From contig JXTC01000011.1 in the NCBI GenBank assembly GCA_002914845.1, positions 1,870,854-1,934,853 on the forward strand: 64,000 nucleotides of DNA. Direction: 5' to 3'. The position numbers and the translations under genes are program-made. The notes under the pieces were generated by a model that worked only from the letters and a program-made list of their open reading frames with translations, was not told where the DNA came from and ran no database searches. Below, in pieces: positions 45,301 to 56,815 of this stretch. The first letter of the stretch is position 1. Each line of letters opens with the position of its first letter. Source of the DNA: Trema orientale. Its lineage: Eukaryota > Streptophyta > Magnoliopsida > Rosales > Cannabaceae.

Positions 45301-45447
45301 GGTGTATAAAATCAAGAAATATCTTGATGGTAGTATGCAAAGATATAAAGCTCGATTAGTTGCAAAAGGTTAACATCAAGTAGCAGGTCGTGATTTTACT
45401 GAAACCTTTAGTCCAGTTGTCAAGTCTACAACATTAGTTATTTTAAA
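42354..45447 (+). pseudogene. Degenerate Copia (Ty1-type) gag-pol: gag, protease, integrase, N-terminal RT
   Basis: Plus-strand pieces in Copia order, broken by stops and frame changes. The gag (about 42400-43335) carries a UBN2/retrotran_gag-like region and a CCHC zinc knuckle (CQLCGKYGHIALKC). Two protease-like blocks follow: WYPNIGSSSHCT, with the catalytic Asp changed, and just after a stop YLDSGTTYHCT, which keeps DSG. The GAG-pre-integrase HHCC region (HSRLGHLS...CNACCLGK) lies at about 43945-44080. The integrase core (LHSDLWGHFP, QTDW, TSEQNRIAEHKHR) spans about 44119-44500. The N-terminal RT (WKNIMTDEFAAL, YKWVYKIKKYLDGS, ARLVAKG, DFTETFSPVVK) spans about 45190-45430. It stops abruptly at about 45447, where sequence of a second element begins. 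Inactive. Confidence 0.85.
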
Positions 45448-46510
45448 GTTTTTGGTTATAAATATTTTATTTTGAATACTGAAGATAATTTAGGTAAATC
45501 TGATTCAAAATCCGATGTTAGTACTTTTTTTGGATATTCTACTGCTAGTAAGGCTTATAGAGTTTTCAATAAAAGAACTTTGGTAGTAAAAGAATCTATG
45601 CATGTTATTTTTTATGAGTCTAACACTCTCCTTGAAGAGAGAAAATTAGATGATAATAATGTTGTGCTTGAATGAGCTAAGTATAAACGAGAGAACAAAT
45701 GAAGAAAAGGACATCCAACTACAACAAGATCTTAAGGAAGAAGGAAAGCGACGATAGTAATACTCTAAGCGACGATAGTAATACTCTTACTCTTACTCTT
45801 CCTCAAGATTTAAAATTCAATTATGCTCATCCTAAAGACTAAATTCTATGTGATCCCTTACAAGGATCAAGACTAGAGCATCACTTAGAAATATTTGCAA
45901 TAACATAGCTTTTATCTCTCAAATAGAACAAAAAAAATTTTAAAGATGCTGAAAAGGATGAATCACGGATCTTAGCTATGCAAGAAGAATTAAATCAATT
46001 TGAAAGAAGTGATATATGAGAATTAGTTCCAAGACCTAACGACCAATTAGTTATTGGGACTAAATAAGTCTTTAGAAATAAATTAAATGAGCATGGGGTA
46101 ATTGTGAGAAACAAAGCTAGACTAGTAGCTTAAGGTTTCAATCAAGAAGAAGGTATTGATTATGAAGAAACCTTCGTGCCCGTAGCAAGATTAGAGTCCA
46201 TAAGAATGCTCTTAGCATTTGCATGTCATAAGAATTTTATCTTATACCAAATGGATGTTAAAAATGCTTTTCTAAATAGATACATTTTAGAAGAAATATA
46301 TGTAGCCCAACCCCCTGTTTTTCAAAATCATAAGTATCTGGATCATATCTTCAAGTTGAAAAAAGGTCTTTATAGTTTAAAGCAAGCTCCTAGAACTTGA
46401 TATAATAGATTGAGTAAATTTTTTATTTTGAATAGTTTTACTATGGGAAAAGCAGATATTACTCTTTTTATTAAAAAAAAAAAGGGAGAGATGATTATAG
46501 TCCAAAACTC
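45448..46510 (+). pseudogene. Sirevirus-type Copia pol fragment, RT cut before its catalytic motif
   Basis: From about 45448 the reading changes to a different Copia lineage. NTEDNLGKSDSKSD and GYSTASKAYRVFNKRTL belong to the integrase C-terminal region of Sirevirus (Maximus/SIRE) elements. RT blocks follow (ELVPRPNDQLVIGTK, a stop, VFRNKLNEHG, YEETFVPVARLESIRMLLAF, QMDVKNAFLN, GLYSLKQAPRT). The RT ends at ADITLFIKKKKGEMIIVQ (about 46502), where the catalytic YVDD should come next; instead the sequence jumps to unrelated DNA, so the rest of RT and all of RNase H are missing. Several in-frame stops are also present. Inactive. Confidence 0.8.
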
Positions 46511-46790
46511 GCAATTCCGTGAGTATTTAAGCCTTTTTTTTATTTTTTCTCACTCATTCTTTATACTCTCTCCATCGAAAACTCTCTCTTCTCACCCTAA
46601 AACTATCTCTTCTCATTCCTACTTAATTTTCTCCCAACCAAAGTTGATTTCATCGCTTTTTCTCTATTTCTCATTGTTTTGTACTTTTTTTGTTAACCAA
46701 TTCAGATTTTTCCTTTTTTTCAAACCCTAGAATTCGAATTTGGGGTTATTTGTATTTGAGTCTCTATTATATCATTATATTTCTTGTCCA

Positions 46791-47990
46791 ATGGCTCTTA
46801 GAAGGGAAAACTCAAGGCATAAAAGTAAGGAAATTCGACTAGAGGAGTCTGAACAATGCACCAAAGCAAGGTTTGATATTCCTCTCTTAGAATCACCTGC
46901 TCTTATGACTAGATACAAAGAAATTTTCTCTAAGAAAAGCATTATTTGGGGTAGAACCTTCAATTTTAGAAACCTAGCCTATGTAAATTTTCCTGATTAT
47001 ATTAAGAATATGGGATAGACTGAATTCTACTCCATTAGGGAGATAGGGTATCCTAGATTGGTTAGGAGATTTTGTGCCAATGTCAATATCTCTAAAGGAC
47101 AACACGTTATCTATAATTCTCTTAAAGGAATTGATTTTAAGGTTACTGAACAACTCCTAGCTGAGATCTTGCATTTGCCCTTAAGTGGTTACAAGTTTTC
47201 TATAACCAATTCTTGGCCTATGATTGAGGACTTTGACCCTCAACAAGCCCTACTCCGAGTCTGTTCCCCTAATAGTTTTCAGCCTAAGCCTCGTGTCACT
47301 GATTTTACTCTAGAGGCTAGGATTTTGTTTCAATTTCTGTCCCAGAATATGATTCCTAGAGGTGGTCATAGGGATATATCTACCTTCTATGATCTCGGTT
47401 TTGTTGATTCCATTCTAGTTGGAAAAAAGTTGAACTACCTTATTTTATTATTATGAGATGATTAATGCTATTAAGAATAGGAGATCCTCTCTTTCTTATG
47501 GTTTCCTACTCACTCACATCTTCCAATATTTCAATATTCCACCATTTGATGACCCAGAACATAAACCATAGACTATTGATATTGAGATCAACAATAAGAC
47601 CTTCAGTCTCATGGGATTTAGCTTTCTGAATAGTGAATGGGTAGCCAAAACCAAGCAAGGACACGATCATAGAATGGGCACTCAACAAAAAGCTGGCAGT
47701 AGTGGTGCTGGAGCTGCTGAAGGTGCTCCTGAGGGTTCTCATGCTGAAGAGGTTCCTGCACAACAATTTGATTTCAATAAAGCATTCAACGGCCTATCTG
47801 AATGTATCAACACCATACAGCTTAATATCCAACATCTGCATGCACCGAGCTTGAACATTTTCAGATCATTTTAGCCAACATCAACTCTGTCCGCCAACAC
47901 CAAGAACATCAATTTCAAATCATTCAGGATTAACAGGAGGAAATGATGAGGATGATGCAATCCTTCTTCGGCTGTTTTCCTCCTCCTTAG
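46791..47990 (+). pseudogene. Envelope-like / 'putative plant transposon protein' ORF of the Sirevirus element
   Basis: A long plus-strand frame starting MALRRENSRHKSKEIRLEE. It contains FDIPLLESPALMTRYKEIF, YPRLVRRFCANVNISKG and LLAEILHLPLSGYKF, the pattern of the plant retroelement domain found in the extra, envelope-like ORF of Sireviruses and Athila elements. A TGG-to-TAG-type stop interrupts it at 47016, a frameshift lies near 47430-47455 and another stop near 47570. The last part (QQFDFNKAFNGLSE) is helical and polar. Its position between pol and the 3' LTR fits an envelope-like gene. Function of this class is unproven; this copy is broken. Confidence 0.65.
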
Positions 47991-48474
47991 ATTTTTTTTT
48001 CTTGAACTTTTATTTAGTCATTTCATGTATGAACTCAATATTTGAATTCAATGATTTTCTTTTGTTTGCTTGAACTCTAAAGTATAAATTTTTTTTCTAT
48101 TGAATTGCATATTTCATTTTCATATACTTACCTTGCTCTTCTTTCTTATAGATTTTTTTTTTATGATATCAAAAGGAGGAGAAGATGAATATGTTTTTAA
48201 TTTAAATTATTTCAATTAGTATCAAGTTGGTCATTTTATCTCTGATTTAAATTTAATTAGTATCAACTTAGTCATTTTATATCTCCTTAACACAATTGAT
48301 ACCTATAAGCAAATATCTTCAAAATATGCATCCTTTAAGGAGGAGTTTCAATATTTTTAAGCATATTTTGAGAGGAAACATTTAATATTTTGGTAATGAC
48401 ATTTATCTCTGCTTAATTCTTATTCTTTACTCGTTTTTAAATCAAATGTTTGTTATCATCAAAAAGGGAGAGAT
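47991..48474 (+). other. Untranslated tail of the Sirevirus element with polypurine tract
   Basis: A+T-rich leader to the 3' LTR. AAAAAGGGAGAGA at 48461-48473 is the polypurine tract that primes plus-strand synthesis, directly followed by the LTR. A second purine-rich stretch (AAAAGGAGGAGAAGATGA) lies at about 48170-48187. Confidence 0.6.
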
Positions 48475-49824
48475 TGTTGACTCATGCTTTGTATCATCAA
48501 TCCTACTCTCATATTTTGAAGTTAACAAATATATGATTGAGATCTAATAATCTACTTGAGTATGTAACAAGCTAAATTAAAAGGATCACAAGACATTCAA
48601 GACGGATTATAGAAAAGAGCTTGAAGACGAAGTTCAAGAATACAAGACTTAGACTAGCAAACGCTAAATATTTAGTTCTTATATTTGATTATATATTTAC
48701 AGATAATATGATCTTAATGGCTCAAATTTTTCATAAAATTAGAAATTTTTAAAGTAAAACTGTCAAACTTATTTATCTCAAATTAAAATATGAAATTTAT
48801 TTTACACAAGTTTTTAAATTGATTTATAAATTTCTATAGGTTCCATATTACATAAAAAATCAATTTATGAAGCCACATTTTGAAAATAATTAAAAAAGAC
48901 TTGAAATAAAAATCAAATATTGCTCTCGAGTATTTTCGGTAGACCGATTCCCATTTTCAGTCTACTGATTCCTTGCCGAATTTTCAGGAATTTTCAGATT
49001 CGACCATTAGAATCGCACTACCAACGGCTAGTATTTTCGGTCGACCAAAACTGTACTTTCGATCTATCAAAAATGACAGATTATCTGTCTAACGGTTTAA
49101 AACGGCTAGTTTTCATTCAAGTCTATAAATAGAAGCTTTTCTAACACTTGAAACAACTTTTGAACATTCCTACATTACTTTAATCATACTTTCAAATTGT
49201 TCAAATTATCTTTCGTGATTCAAACTTTCAAATCCACTTTTTCACAAAAATTTCTTGAGCCAAACTAGATCATATCTTGTATTCTCATTTATTTTTTTCT
49301 AGGTTTACCTTGTATCTATCATCTTTTTAAGAGAGAATCTAATTGAGCGTATCAACAAACAAAAATCAAAATTGTATTTATGAGGTGAGGTTGACACCGG
49401 ATTCATAAACAAGTATGTTTAGGTGAAATTGGCACTAGAATCTAAACAATATGAGTTAGGCGTGATAGAGCCGGAGTCAAAGCTATTATAAAGGTGTGAG
49501 TGTACCTAAAGAGAAATTACTTATTGTGTAAAAAAGTCGGTTAAGCCCATTCTCTTGATTCGATAGTGGAAAACTTAAAACAGGTTGCCAAGAGCCGAGG
49601 ACATAGACAAACCATCGTGTTTGTTGAACCTCGTAAAAATAGTGTTTGTATTTCTCTATCCATATCTCTTTAATTTATTTACCTTGAGCTTATGCACGTT
49701 ATTTGGCTATTTTCACTTGATATTATTGTTACTTGCATAATTTACTTGCTTATCAAAAAAAGTCTGCAAAAGTTTTTAAAACTCAATTCACCCTCTTTTT
49801 GGGTTAGCTAATTTTGGGCTAACA
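48475..49824 (+). mobile_element. 3' LTR of a Sirevirus-type Copia element (1350 bp)
   Basis: Begins TGTTGACTCATGC right after the polypurine tract and ends GGGTTAGCTAATTTTGGGCTAACA, so the ends are TGTT...AACA. Near the end AACTCAATTCACCCTCTTTT is a phrase typical of SIRE/Maximus LTRs. CTATAAATAG at 49123-49132 is a convincing TATA box for the LTR promoter. GTCGACC and GTAGACCGA palindromic words at 48940-49060 precede it. No partner 5' LTR lies in the window. Confidence 0.75.
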
Positions 49825-51726
49825 TAAAGATGAATAATTATTGGGAAGTGAGCCATTTTTAGACCTATTTGCTTGAGCATCTTCTTCTTAATTTTTTTTT
49901 TAAAACTATTTTGTTTTTCATTTTTTGTAATTGTTTGGAATTGACTTTTTTGTGTTTTGTTCCCCCCCCCTCCCCCATAAGTAATTCTCTTAAACAAACG
50001 TGTTTTTTCTCCTTTAGCATTTTCTTTATAAGGACTCGTGTCTCTCTTTTTTCATAACAATAATTTTTTTAATGTGGTCAACGGTCATATATTTTTTAAA
50101 AGCTACACTTTTGCCATTGAACCTGTCTATTTATGGGGATGTATAACTAATTATTTTTTTTCATTTAGACAGAGAATTAGGAACTCCCGCCTTGGCGATC
50201 TGCTTCATTAAATAAAAAAGGCTTGCATTTTTTTTTAATTAAAGATAAATGCATGATTTTAAAGTTATTTCACTCAGTTAAACATCTTCCCAATAGCTCC
50301 AAAAAAAAAAAAAAAAAAAAACATTCCCAATAATATATATCATTTAATTGAAGAATATATTTTAGAAATTGCTTTTAATGAAAATATTAACTAGAATTTG
50401 TTTGTGCACTAATACTTTTTACTATATCGGGCCACATTGCACATGTTTTTAAACACTAGTATACATCTATTAGTATTATAAATATGAATAATTTGGGAAA
50501 TGAACTGTCCATTGCCTGATGTCTATTTTCTATTTTTTTTTACTATAAAATTTAATATAGAATGGAACCCACGTAAATATATAACTTAAATCGTTAACGC
50601 ATCCCCTATTTGTCCCCTTTTTTTTTTCAAGGTGACTTTCCTTTTTTTTATTTATTTTTCTAACATCCTAAACAAATCCATATTTGGAGATTAAAAAAAA
50701 AAATTAAAGGGGGACACGTGCTTTAGGCACGCTCCCCAAACTATAGCATATACATATACATGTCAATTTTTTGACTCAAGGGACCACGAATTAGGTAAAA
50801 TTACACCAACCAAAACATAAAATCTAGTGATAATAGACCAGCAATTGTATTTAGTAGTTAGTAGCCACTAGCTGTTCTACAGACCGCGCTCATAAAAAAA
50901 AGTAAACAGAAACATGTTGGCCCCACATAGTTTCATGTATTTTGCCATTCAACAAAGCCATCAATCAGCATCAACTAGAGCCTTAGACATGTCTCCTAAC
51001 CGGTTAACCTCCACTCAATACTCATCTCTCCAAGAATGCTAAAAGTCCAAAACAGTACAAGAGAAAACAGTAAAGCCCAAGGCTCTGCCAAGACAAGATT
51101 ATATTAAATAATAAATATCTCATAGACCATGTAACTTGTCCATTTCCTATGGAATGTTAATGTCTATCCACTCACTCATATCCTTATCTTCACAAGTTCA
51201 ACTATTCTGTAAATATATGATTTGGGTTGTCCGATTAGACTCGAGAAAAGAACAGCAAGCTTTTTCGAAATTACCTTGAATTGGTTCGAGTTTGTTTTGT
51301 ATTTGGGTCATGTTCTATTACTCAACTTGACAGTTCAAAAGGTACTTTTCTGGGGAGCCAAACAAGACTAGAAGTCTAGAACTAAGTTCTAACACACAGC
51401 TCATGTCACTGGAGAGAAGAGAGGGAAGTAGCTAAGGCAAACCAACCATTTACATATATATAATTATAACATGTATCTTTTATGCAGCCAGAAATTAGAA
51501 TACATAGAGAGATGCAGCAGCAGAAGAGAGTATCAAATTCAAAAAAACATCCAGGAAAAGTCTAAAATGACATATCTCGCCTACTAGATTGTTTCTTTTT
51601 CTTACACTAAACACAAAATATTCAATATGTAGAAATCATACATCAATAGGAACCAGGGGTGGTGCTTGATTTGATGGGCCATTGAAGCTTTTGTGCATTA
51701 TGGTCCATCGTTGGCCCTGTTATGCG
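49825..51726. other. Spacer and 3' region of the Aux/IAA gene
   Basis: 49825-50720 is A+T-rich with homopolymer runs (C run near 49962, A run near 50301-50321). 50720-51600 is more mixed but has no long frame and no recognised element. The last few hundred bases probably include the 3' UTR of the Aux/IAA gene, which ends at 51727. Confidence 0.45.
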
Positions 51727-54449
51727 CTAATTCCGATTTTTGCACTTCTCCATGGCCCTTGGAGCTGTAAGAAGAATATAAGAAAGAGCAAACAAAGAAA
51801 ATTTCCTTGGTTTCAAATATTCACCAAAAAGAAAACGGAACTTGAAAGGAAGTTTTTCAAGGGACCTTTCTATGGTTAAGACTAAAATCATCAAACCATG
51901 ATGAGTGAATCAGGATTCCTATCCCTTGAGAAGAACTTACCAAGACCAATAGCCTCTGAACTCTTCATTATCCTCAGCCTCTTGCAAGACTCGGTAAACA
52001 TCCTGCAAAAATACAAACAGTAAAAGTAAGATGCAACAGCCTTTGAGTTGTCATTACTGGCTTTGAAATGTTTTGAAGCCTGAATTTCTTTTTCACTGCT
52101 GTAACAGCATAGTCACAGGAGGAGAATATTCACATCGGGTCAGTCAATCAACATGTTAAGCATGACAACCCAGAGTTCCATTTACAAAACTTATAAAGTT
52201 TCAAATTTTGCTCAGCCATCTAGTCATCTATCAGGTTCATAAATCAACATGGATTACCCCTTTCACTTAAACAGAAGGGCATTAGTAACACAGGAAACAC
52301 ATGCATCATTAAAGACTGCACTTAGGACTATTAGTATACAAATACAATCTAACATTTTGTTCGATTTGAGCAAAATGGAAATTATAAGGAAAATTAATAA
52401 ATGGTGTAAAATGGCAGACCATAGCTTCCACTTGATTTTACGCGTTTCGTGTGAATTTTGTATCATTTCATCTTTTACAAAGACACTCTTTAAAGCTACT
52501 AACTCGTACATAGGGATTATTAACTTATAACAGCATAGCACATTGTCATGGCTGAAGAAGCCTCCTCAGCTTAGATTAATTTCTATATATCAGGTAAACT
52601 GAACTGAATCCAGTACCAATCTAACGTATTGGATACTTGATTAGATAATTACAAATGACATGTGTGAAGAATAGTAACACTTACTCCCAGGGAACGTCAC
52701 CCACTAGCATCCAATCACTATCCTTGTCTTCATAGGTGAGTACGTATTCAGAACCGTGAAGGAGATCCATTAACCGGCTCTTACTCAATCCATTAGAGCC
52801 ACATTGACCTGCACAAGTTTTTAAAACCATAATTAATTTCCTTCAAGAGAACAAAGCGAAAGAAAATTGCTCCCTGTATCCAACTCACATGCATACGTTG
52901 CTATAGCCATTTGACATCTTGGAATTTAATTTGTGTAGGACATGTAAGTGGACAATACGTACGCGTAAGTATAATAGAGTGACTGAACAGGAACATAAGA
53001 TGGGTCACAGAGAATTTACCGATTGTAAAGCAGCTAAACATTTTTTCCAGTGCTGAAGAAAGTTCGGTATAGCTGCCATAAGTTTTGAGATCAACTTTCC
53101 TCAGGTATGGTGCACCATCCATGCTCACCTTAACATAAAGACAACCTGACCCTGCTTTAGCTTCTGCATCATCATCATTCTTTGGAGGATGAGAAGCCAT
53201 TGAATTTTTCCGGAAAGAACGAATTGGTGGCCATCCCACAACTTGTGCCCTGTCAGAACAGATGTATCATAAAAGAAACTAGTATTTGTAGATCTCTTAA
53301 ATAAGAGCCTCCAAAAACTTATTTACTATGAAATCCCCTTAAACTGTTTTAGAGACAGAGATTCAACTTCCCCTTATGAAGATTCAGAAAAAATACATTA
53401 TAAGGTCATTTAATTCCTGGCAAACAAATCTCCCCATATGTTTCAACAATAAAAGAGCTCTAAATTTGTCTTAAAGATAACTGAGAAACATACATGCAAC
53501 TTGTAAGAAATAGTTGCAAGATAAATTAGATACGAAATAAGAGCAAGCAACAAACAAAGCTGCCAAGGAAAGAGGGGAAAAAAAAAAAAAAGTTTAGTTT
53601 CAGAAGAAGGTTAGAAATCACAGGTTTCCACCTTTTTTGGCTAATTCAAACTAATAAATCTACCCAAGTGAAGGTCTCTTGTCTTTGTTCTCTGTGCAAA
53701 TCAATATAAGCAAAAGAAACTCAAACAGCAACTTCACTTTCCCATCCAAAACCTTTTAAACAAAATATATGGAAAATGATAAATAATAAGTATATAAATA
53801 AAAATTCTAACCAGGCTAATGGTTGAAAGTTATGAATATGGAAAGAGAAATAATAAGATCACTTGAAATTAAAATCCAACCAAAAAAAAAAAAAAATAGT
53901 CTTTCTCTATAAATAGTCTGTAAAAGAAAGGGAAAAAATGAAAGTACAGAAAGCTAATTACTTTGCAGCTGGAGCAGAAGCCTGGGGTTTCTTCTCCTGT
54001 AATGGCTTTGGTGACTGTGGAAGAGGAACCCCATCTTTGACTGTTGAGACAGTCAAACCCGTTGACTGAGTACTACCCTCCGACCCACCAAGAGCTTTAC
54101 CGCCATTACTAACACCCCGAGGAGAAAACAAGTTACCACCTTTACCCAAATCAGAGTCAGATCCACCGTTCCCAGAGAAAACCCACTTGGCAGAAACTCC
54201 ATCAATGGCGTCAGAGAAACCCCTCTTGGCCCCAGTGACCAAGCTCTTGAGTACACCCAAAGAGTAGCCATTTTTGTCTAACTCAACCCCAGCAGGACCA
54301 CCAGTATCTCTCTCTGGGGACTCGGAACCAGGCAAGCCGAGTCTCAACTCAGTGGCCTTGAGGTTCAAACCAGAGCCAGTACTTTTCTCCATTGAAGGAA
54401 CAGACTCTGATAAGCCTATGTAATCATGCTCTAAGGACAAAGACATCAA
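51727..54449 (-). CDS. IAA27: Aux/IAA auxin-response repressor, IAA27-like (313 aa)
   Basis: Coding exons on the minus strand are 54449-53962, 53249-53020, 52808-52685, 52002-51941 and 51764-51727; all junctions are GT-AG and the frame is open throughout. Domain I is an EAR repressor motif, LRLGL at 35-39 in [14 protein letters not shown], which recruits TOPLESS. A KR pair at 75-76 ([11 protein letters not shown]) helps nuclear import and turnover. Domain II is the degron [14 protein letters not shown] (165-178), the auxin-dependent contact with TIR1/AFB. The PB1 domain (III/IV) covers about 198-290, with K203 on the basic face and the acidic OPCA motif D267, D269, D271, D277; it pairs with ARF activators. 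A second nuclear signal lies near [12 protein letters not shown]. The start [15 protein letters not shown] and the length resemble IAA27/PAP2 (about 305 aa in Arabidopsis). The choice of IAA27 over IAA8/9 is by memory of the N-terminus. Confidence 0.93.
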
Positions 54450-54645
54450 AGGTCACTTTAGCACTATAGTAAAGAAGAAGAAGAAGAAGAAGAAGAAGAA
54501 AGCTTCCTTTAGCTATTAAGGTTCACAGAATACTGAGTGAGTAAAAGAGTTTAAGCTTGGTGATGATGATGATAATGATGATGAAGAAGAAGAAGAGGAA
54601 GCTTTGAGCTTTTGCTACTCTTTTGTTGTATGTATATAATCTGAT
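54450..54645 (-). promoter_or_regulatory. 5' UTR and TATA box of the Aux/IAA gene
   Basis: On the minus strand TTATATACA at 54639-54631 is a good TATA box, predicting transcription from about 54600-54610 and a leader of about 150 bases. The leader is pyrimidine-rich, with CTTCTT repeats (complement of the GAAGAA run at 54474-54500) and a CATCAT run, common in plant 5' UTRs. Confidence 0.55.
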
Positions 54646-55640
54646 TCTACTGTAAGTGTATCAAAATGAATTTTTTCTTTTTTTCTCATTTAAAAAAAAT
54701 GGAAAAACGAAACCGTTTTGTTCTGTTTTTATATTTAAGGAGGGAAAAAAAAAACAATAAAGGGAAATTGTATGCTTCTTTTAAGGATTACCAATTAATT
54801 TATTATTGTTATTTTATTTTTGTATTTGAATTGTAATTTTTCTCCCTTCAAAAAAACAATTGTATTTTTTCTATAATTTCATGAACCTTTTTGTGGGCAA
54901 CCTCTCCGACAGGTTACAGAAAGTAGCCGGCAAACTTTCCCATTTTACCCTTTCTCTTTTTTGTAATTCTTCATAAAAAAAAAAAAAAGAAAAAGGAGAA
55001 CAAAGATGCGCCGGTGATGCTAACGTGCGCAGCGGCAGTGTTTGGGAGAGTGGAAAATTGAAAGGAGCGAAGGGGAGTAGGGAAAGGGATGGGACGAGAG
55101 GCGAAAATATTTCTCGGATTTTTTTTTTTTTTTTTTTGAAAAAAAAATAGAATAAGGGACAGGGAAAATCGCTGGGCTGGCGAAGGAAAAGGCCGAGAAA
55201 GTTTTGGCTGATTTGGTGTTTGGTTGCTGGGAAAAAATAAAATAAATAAAAGCAAATGTGTGAGGAGGAAGTGAAGAAGGGAAAAAAAGAAAACGAAAAG
55301 TCGTAGAAAGTGAGGGAATTTTGAGAAAGCTGACACTCTACCACTGCTCTCTCTCTCTCTCTCTCTCAAAACGCCAAACGAATTGCTAAAATGAAAAAAG
55401 AGAAAACGGCAGTTTGAGAAACTGAAAAGAGATCTTTTTTTTTTTTTTTTAATTTTTGGTGGGGGAGCGAATGGTGATAGAGAACTGACACTGTACTCTG
55501 CACAAAGCAGCCGTGTTGTTTGGATCCCCGGAATTTTGCTTCCCGGGAAATTTTGCAATTTCTTTCTGCAGTTTTTGTCCTTACCAGTTTCAATAGCTCC
55601 GTTAGTGTGTGTGTGTGTGTGTTTCGTTTCATTAATTAAT
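54646..55640 (-). promoter_or_regulatory. Upstream region of the Aux/IAA gene with a candidate auxin-response element
   Basis: Mixed-composition DNA, GC-richer than other spacers. Minus-strand TGTCGG (plus CCGACA at 54906-54911) is the high-affinity auxin-response element bound by ARF proteins, about 460 bp before the ATG. TGTCCC (plus GGGACA at 55156-55161) carries the TGTC core. (CT)n at about 55347-55368 and (GT)n at about 55604-55621 are microsatellites. Minus-strand open frames at 54871-55632 are composition artefacts of poly(T)/poly(A) runs. Confidence 0.4.
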
Positions 55641-55760
55641 TAATTAATTCATTAATTATTATTATTATATTTAGTTTTCTTAATTCTCTATTATTTTGGC
55701 GGGAATATCGCTGAAATAGCCCAACGGAATGAGAAGCCCAATTTATACATGCAGTTGAAG

Positions 55761-56815
55761 TGGTGTCAAAACGAGCTGAACCATCAGCTGCACGAGCTGC
55801 ACCACACAGCATGATTAGTAATCGTGCTAAGACCAGTACGATTCGATTATCAAACGTGACACGATTGAAAGTAATAACTATTTTATAAAAAATACACTTA
55901 AATAAGATTATGTAAGATTTTTTTACTATAGTTTTAATTTTAAAATGTAAAAAAAAAAATAGAAAAAATAAAATTAAAATATCTTCTAAAAAAATAAAAA
56001 TAAACCAATTTTTTTAATGAAAAAGCCCAACATTTAATAAATTTGGATAAAGAGTTGAAATAAAACTCACCTTGTCCCACCTACAATATAAAAAGCTCAT
56101 AAAAATAAATTTAAGAAGAAAACAAAATTGAAAAAAAATATGTATAGTTTAGGTACCTTATTATGGTTTAGATAATTGCCAATTTAGTTGGGACGTATTT
56201 AAATTATAGAAGTTTAAATATTAGTTATCATTTCTCATATATACTTATAAATTATGATATTTCAGTTTTGACTTATTTCTATATAAAAGTTCCTTTCAAT
56301 TTCACAAATAATTTTTCTCATATTATACAATAATAGTAACTAATATTTTTACTCTCACTTAGAAATAAATATGTATAAATAATATTAAAACAACTAACTT
56401 TGGGGGGGGGAGAGGAAAGAACAATAGGCACGATAAAAATTTGAGTTCAAAAATAGGTTAGATTAAGCACAATATGCTCAATTGTATTAAAAAATATGAA
56501 CAATTAGGCACTATGTTAGACAAGCATGATAACAGACACGATTAGGTACGAGAAAAAAAAAAATCGAAAACGGGGACAATTATTTACCAAAAAAAAATAT
56601 ATCGAACACGGGCAAGATCAAGTACGAAAAAAGAATAATGTTTAAAATGGGTATAATTATGCACGATAACGGACATGTATACAACAAAAAATAATATTGA
56701 AAATGGGCACGATTAGGCACGATTAGGCACGATAACGAGTACAGCATGAGCATGGCACGACATGATACGCGAATAGGCTGAGGCTAAATGTGCATGGGTC
56801 GGTACAGCACGACCC
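55761..56815. mobile_element. Dispersed repeat family A, copy 2 (1055 bp)
   Basis: Same ends (TGGTGTCAAAAC ... GCACGACCC) and same internal order as 469-1735. The right part holds a small tandem run of GGCACGATTA words at about 56705-56730. No convincing target-site duplication, so it is older or its flank has changed. Noncoding. Confidence 0.55.

Noticed and set aside
45448..49824. A complete Sirevirus element with both LTRs
   Set aside because: Only one LTR is present, the gag, protease and most of pol are missing, and no matching 5' LTR exists in the window.
54871..55632. Minus-strand open frames up to 195 aa upstream of the Aux/IAA gene
   Set aside because: They run through poly(T)/poly(A) and CT/GT repeats and have low-complexity Phe/Lys/Ser-rich products. 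The region is better read as promoter.
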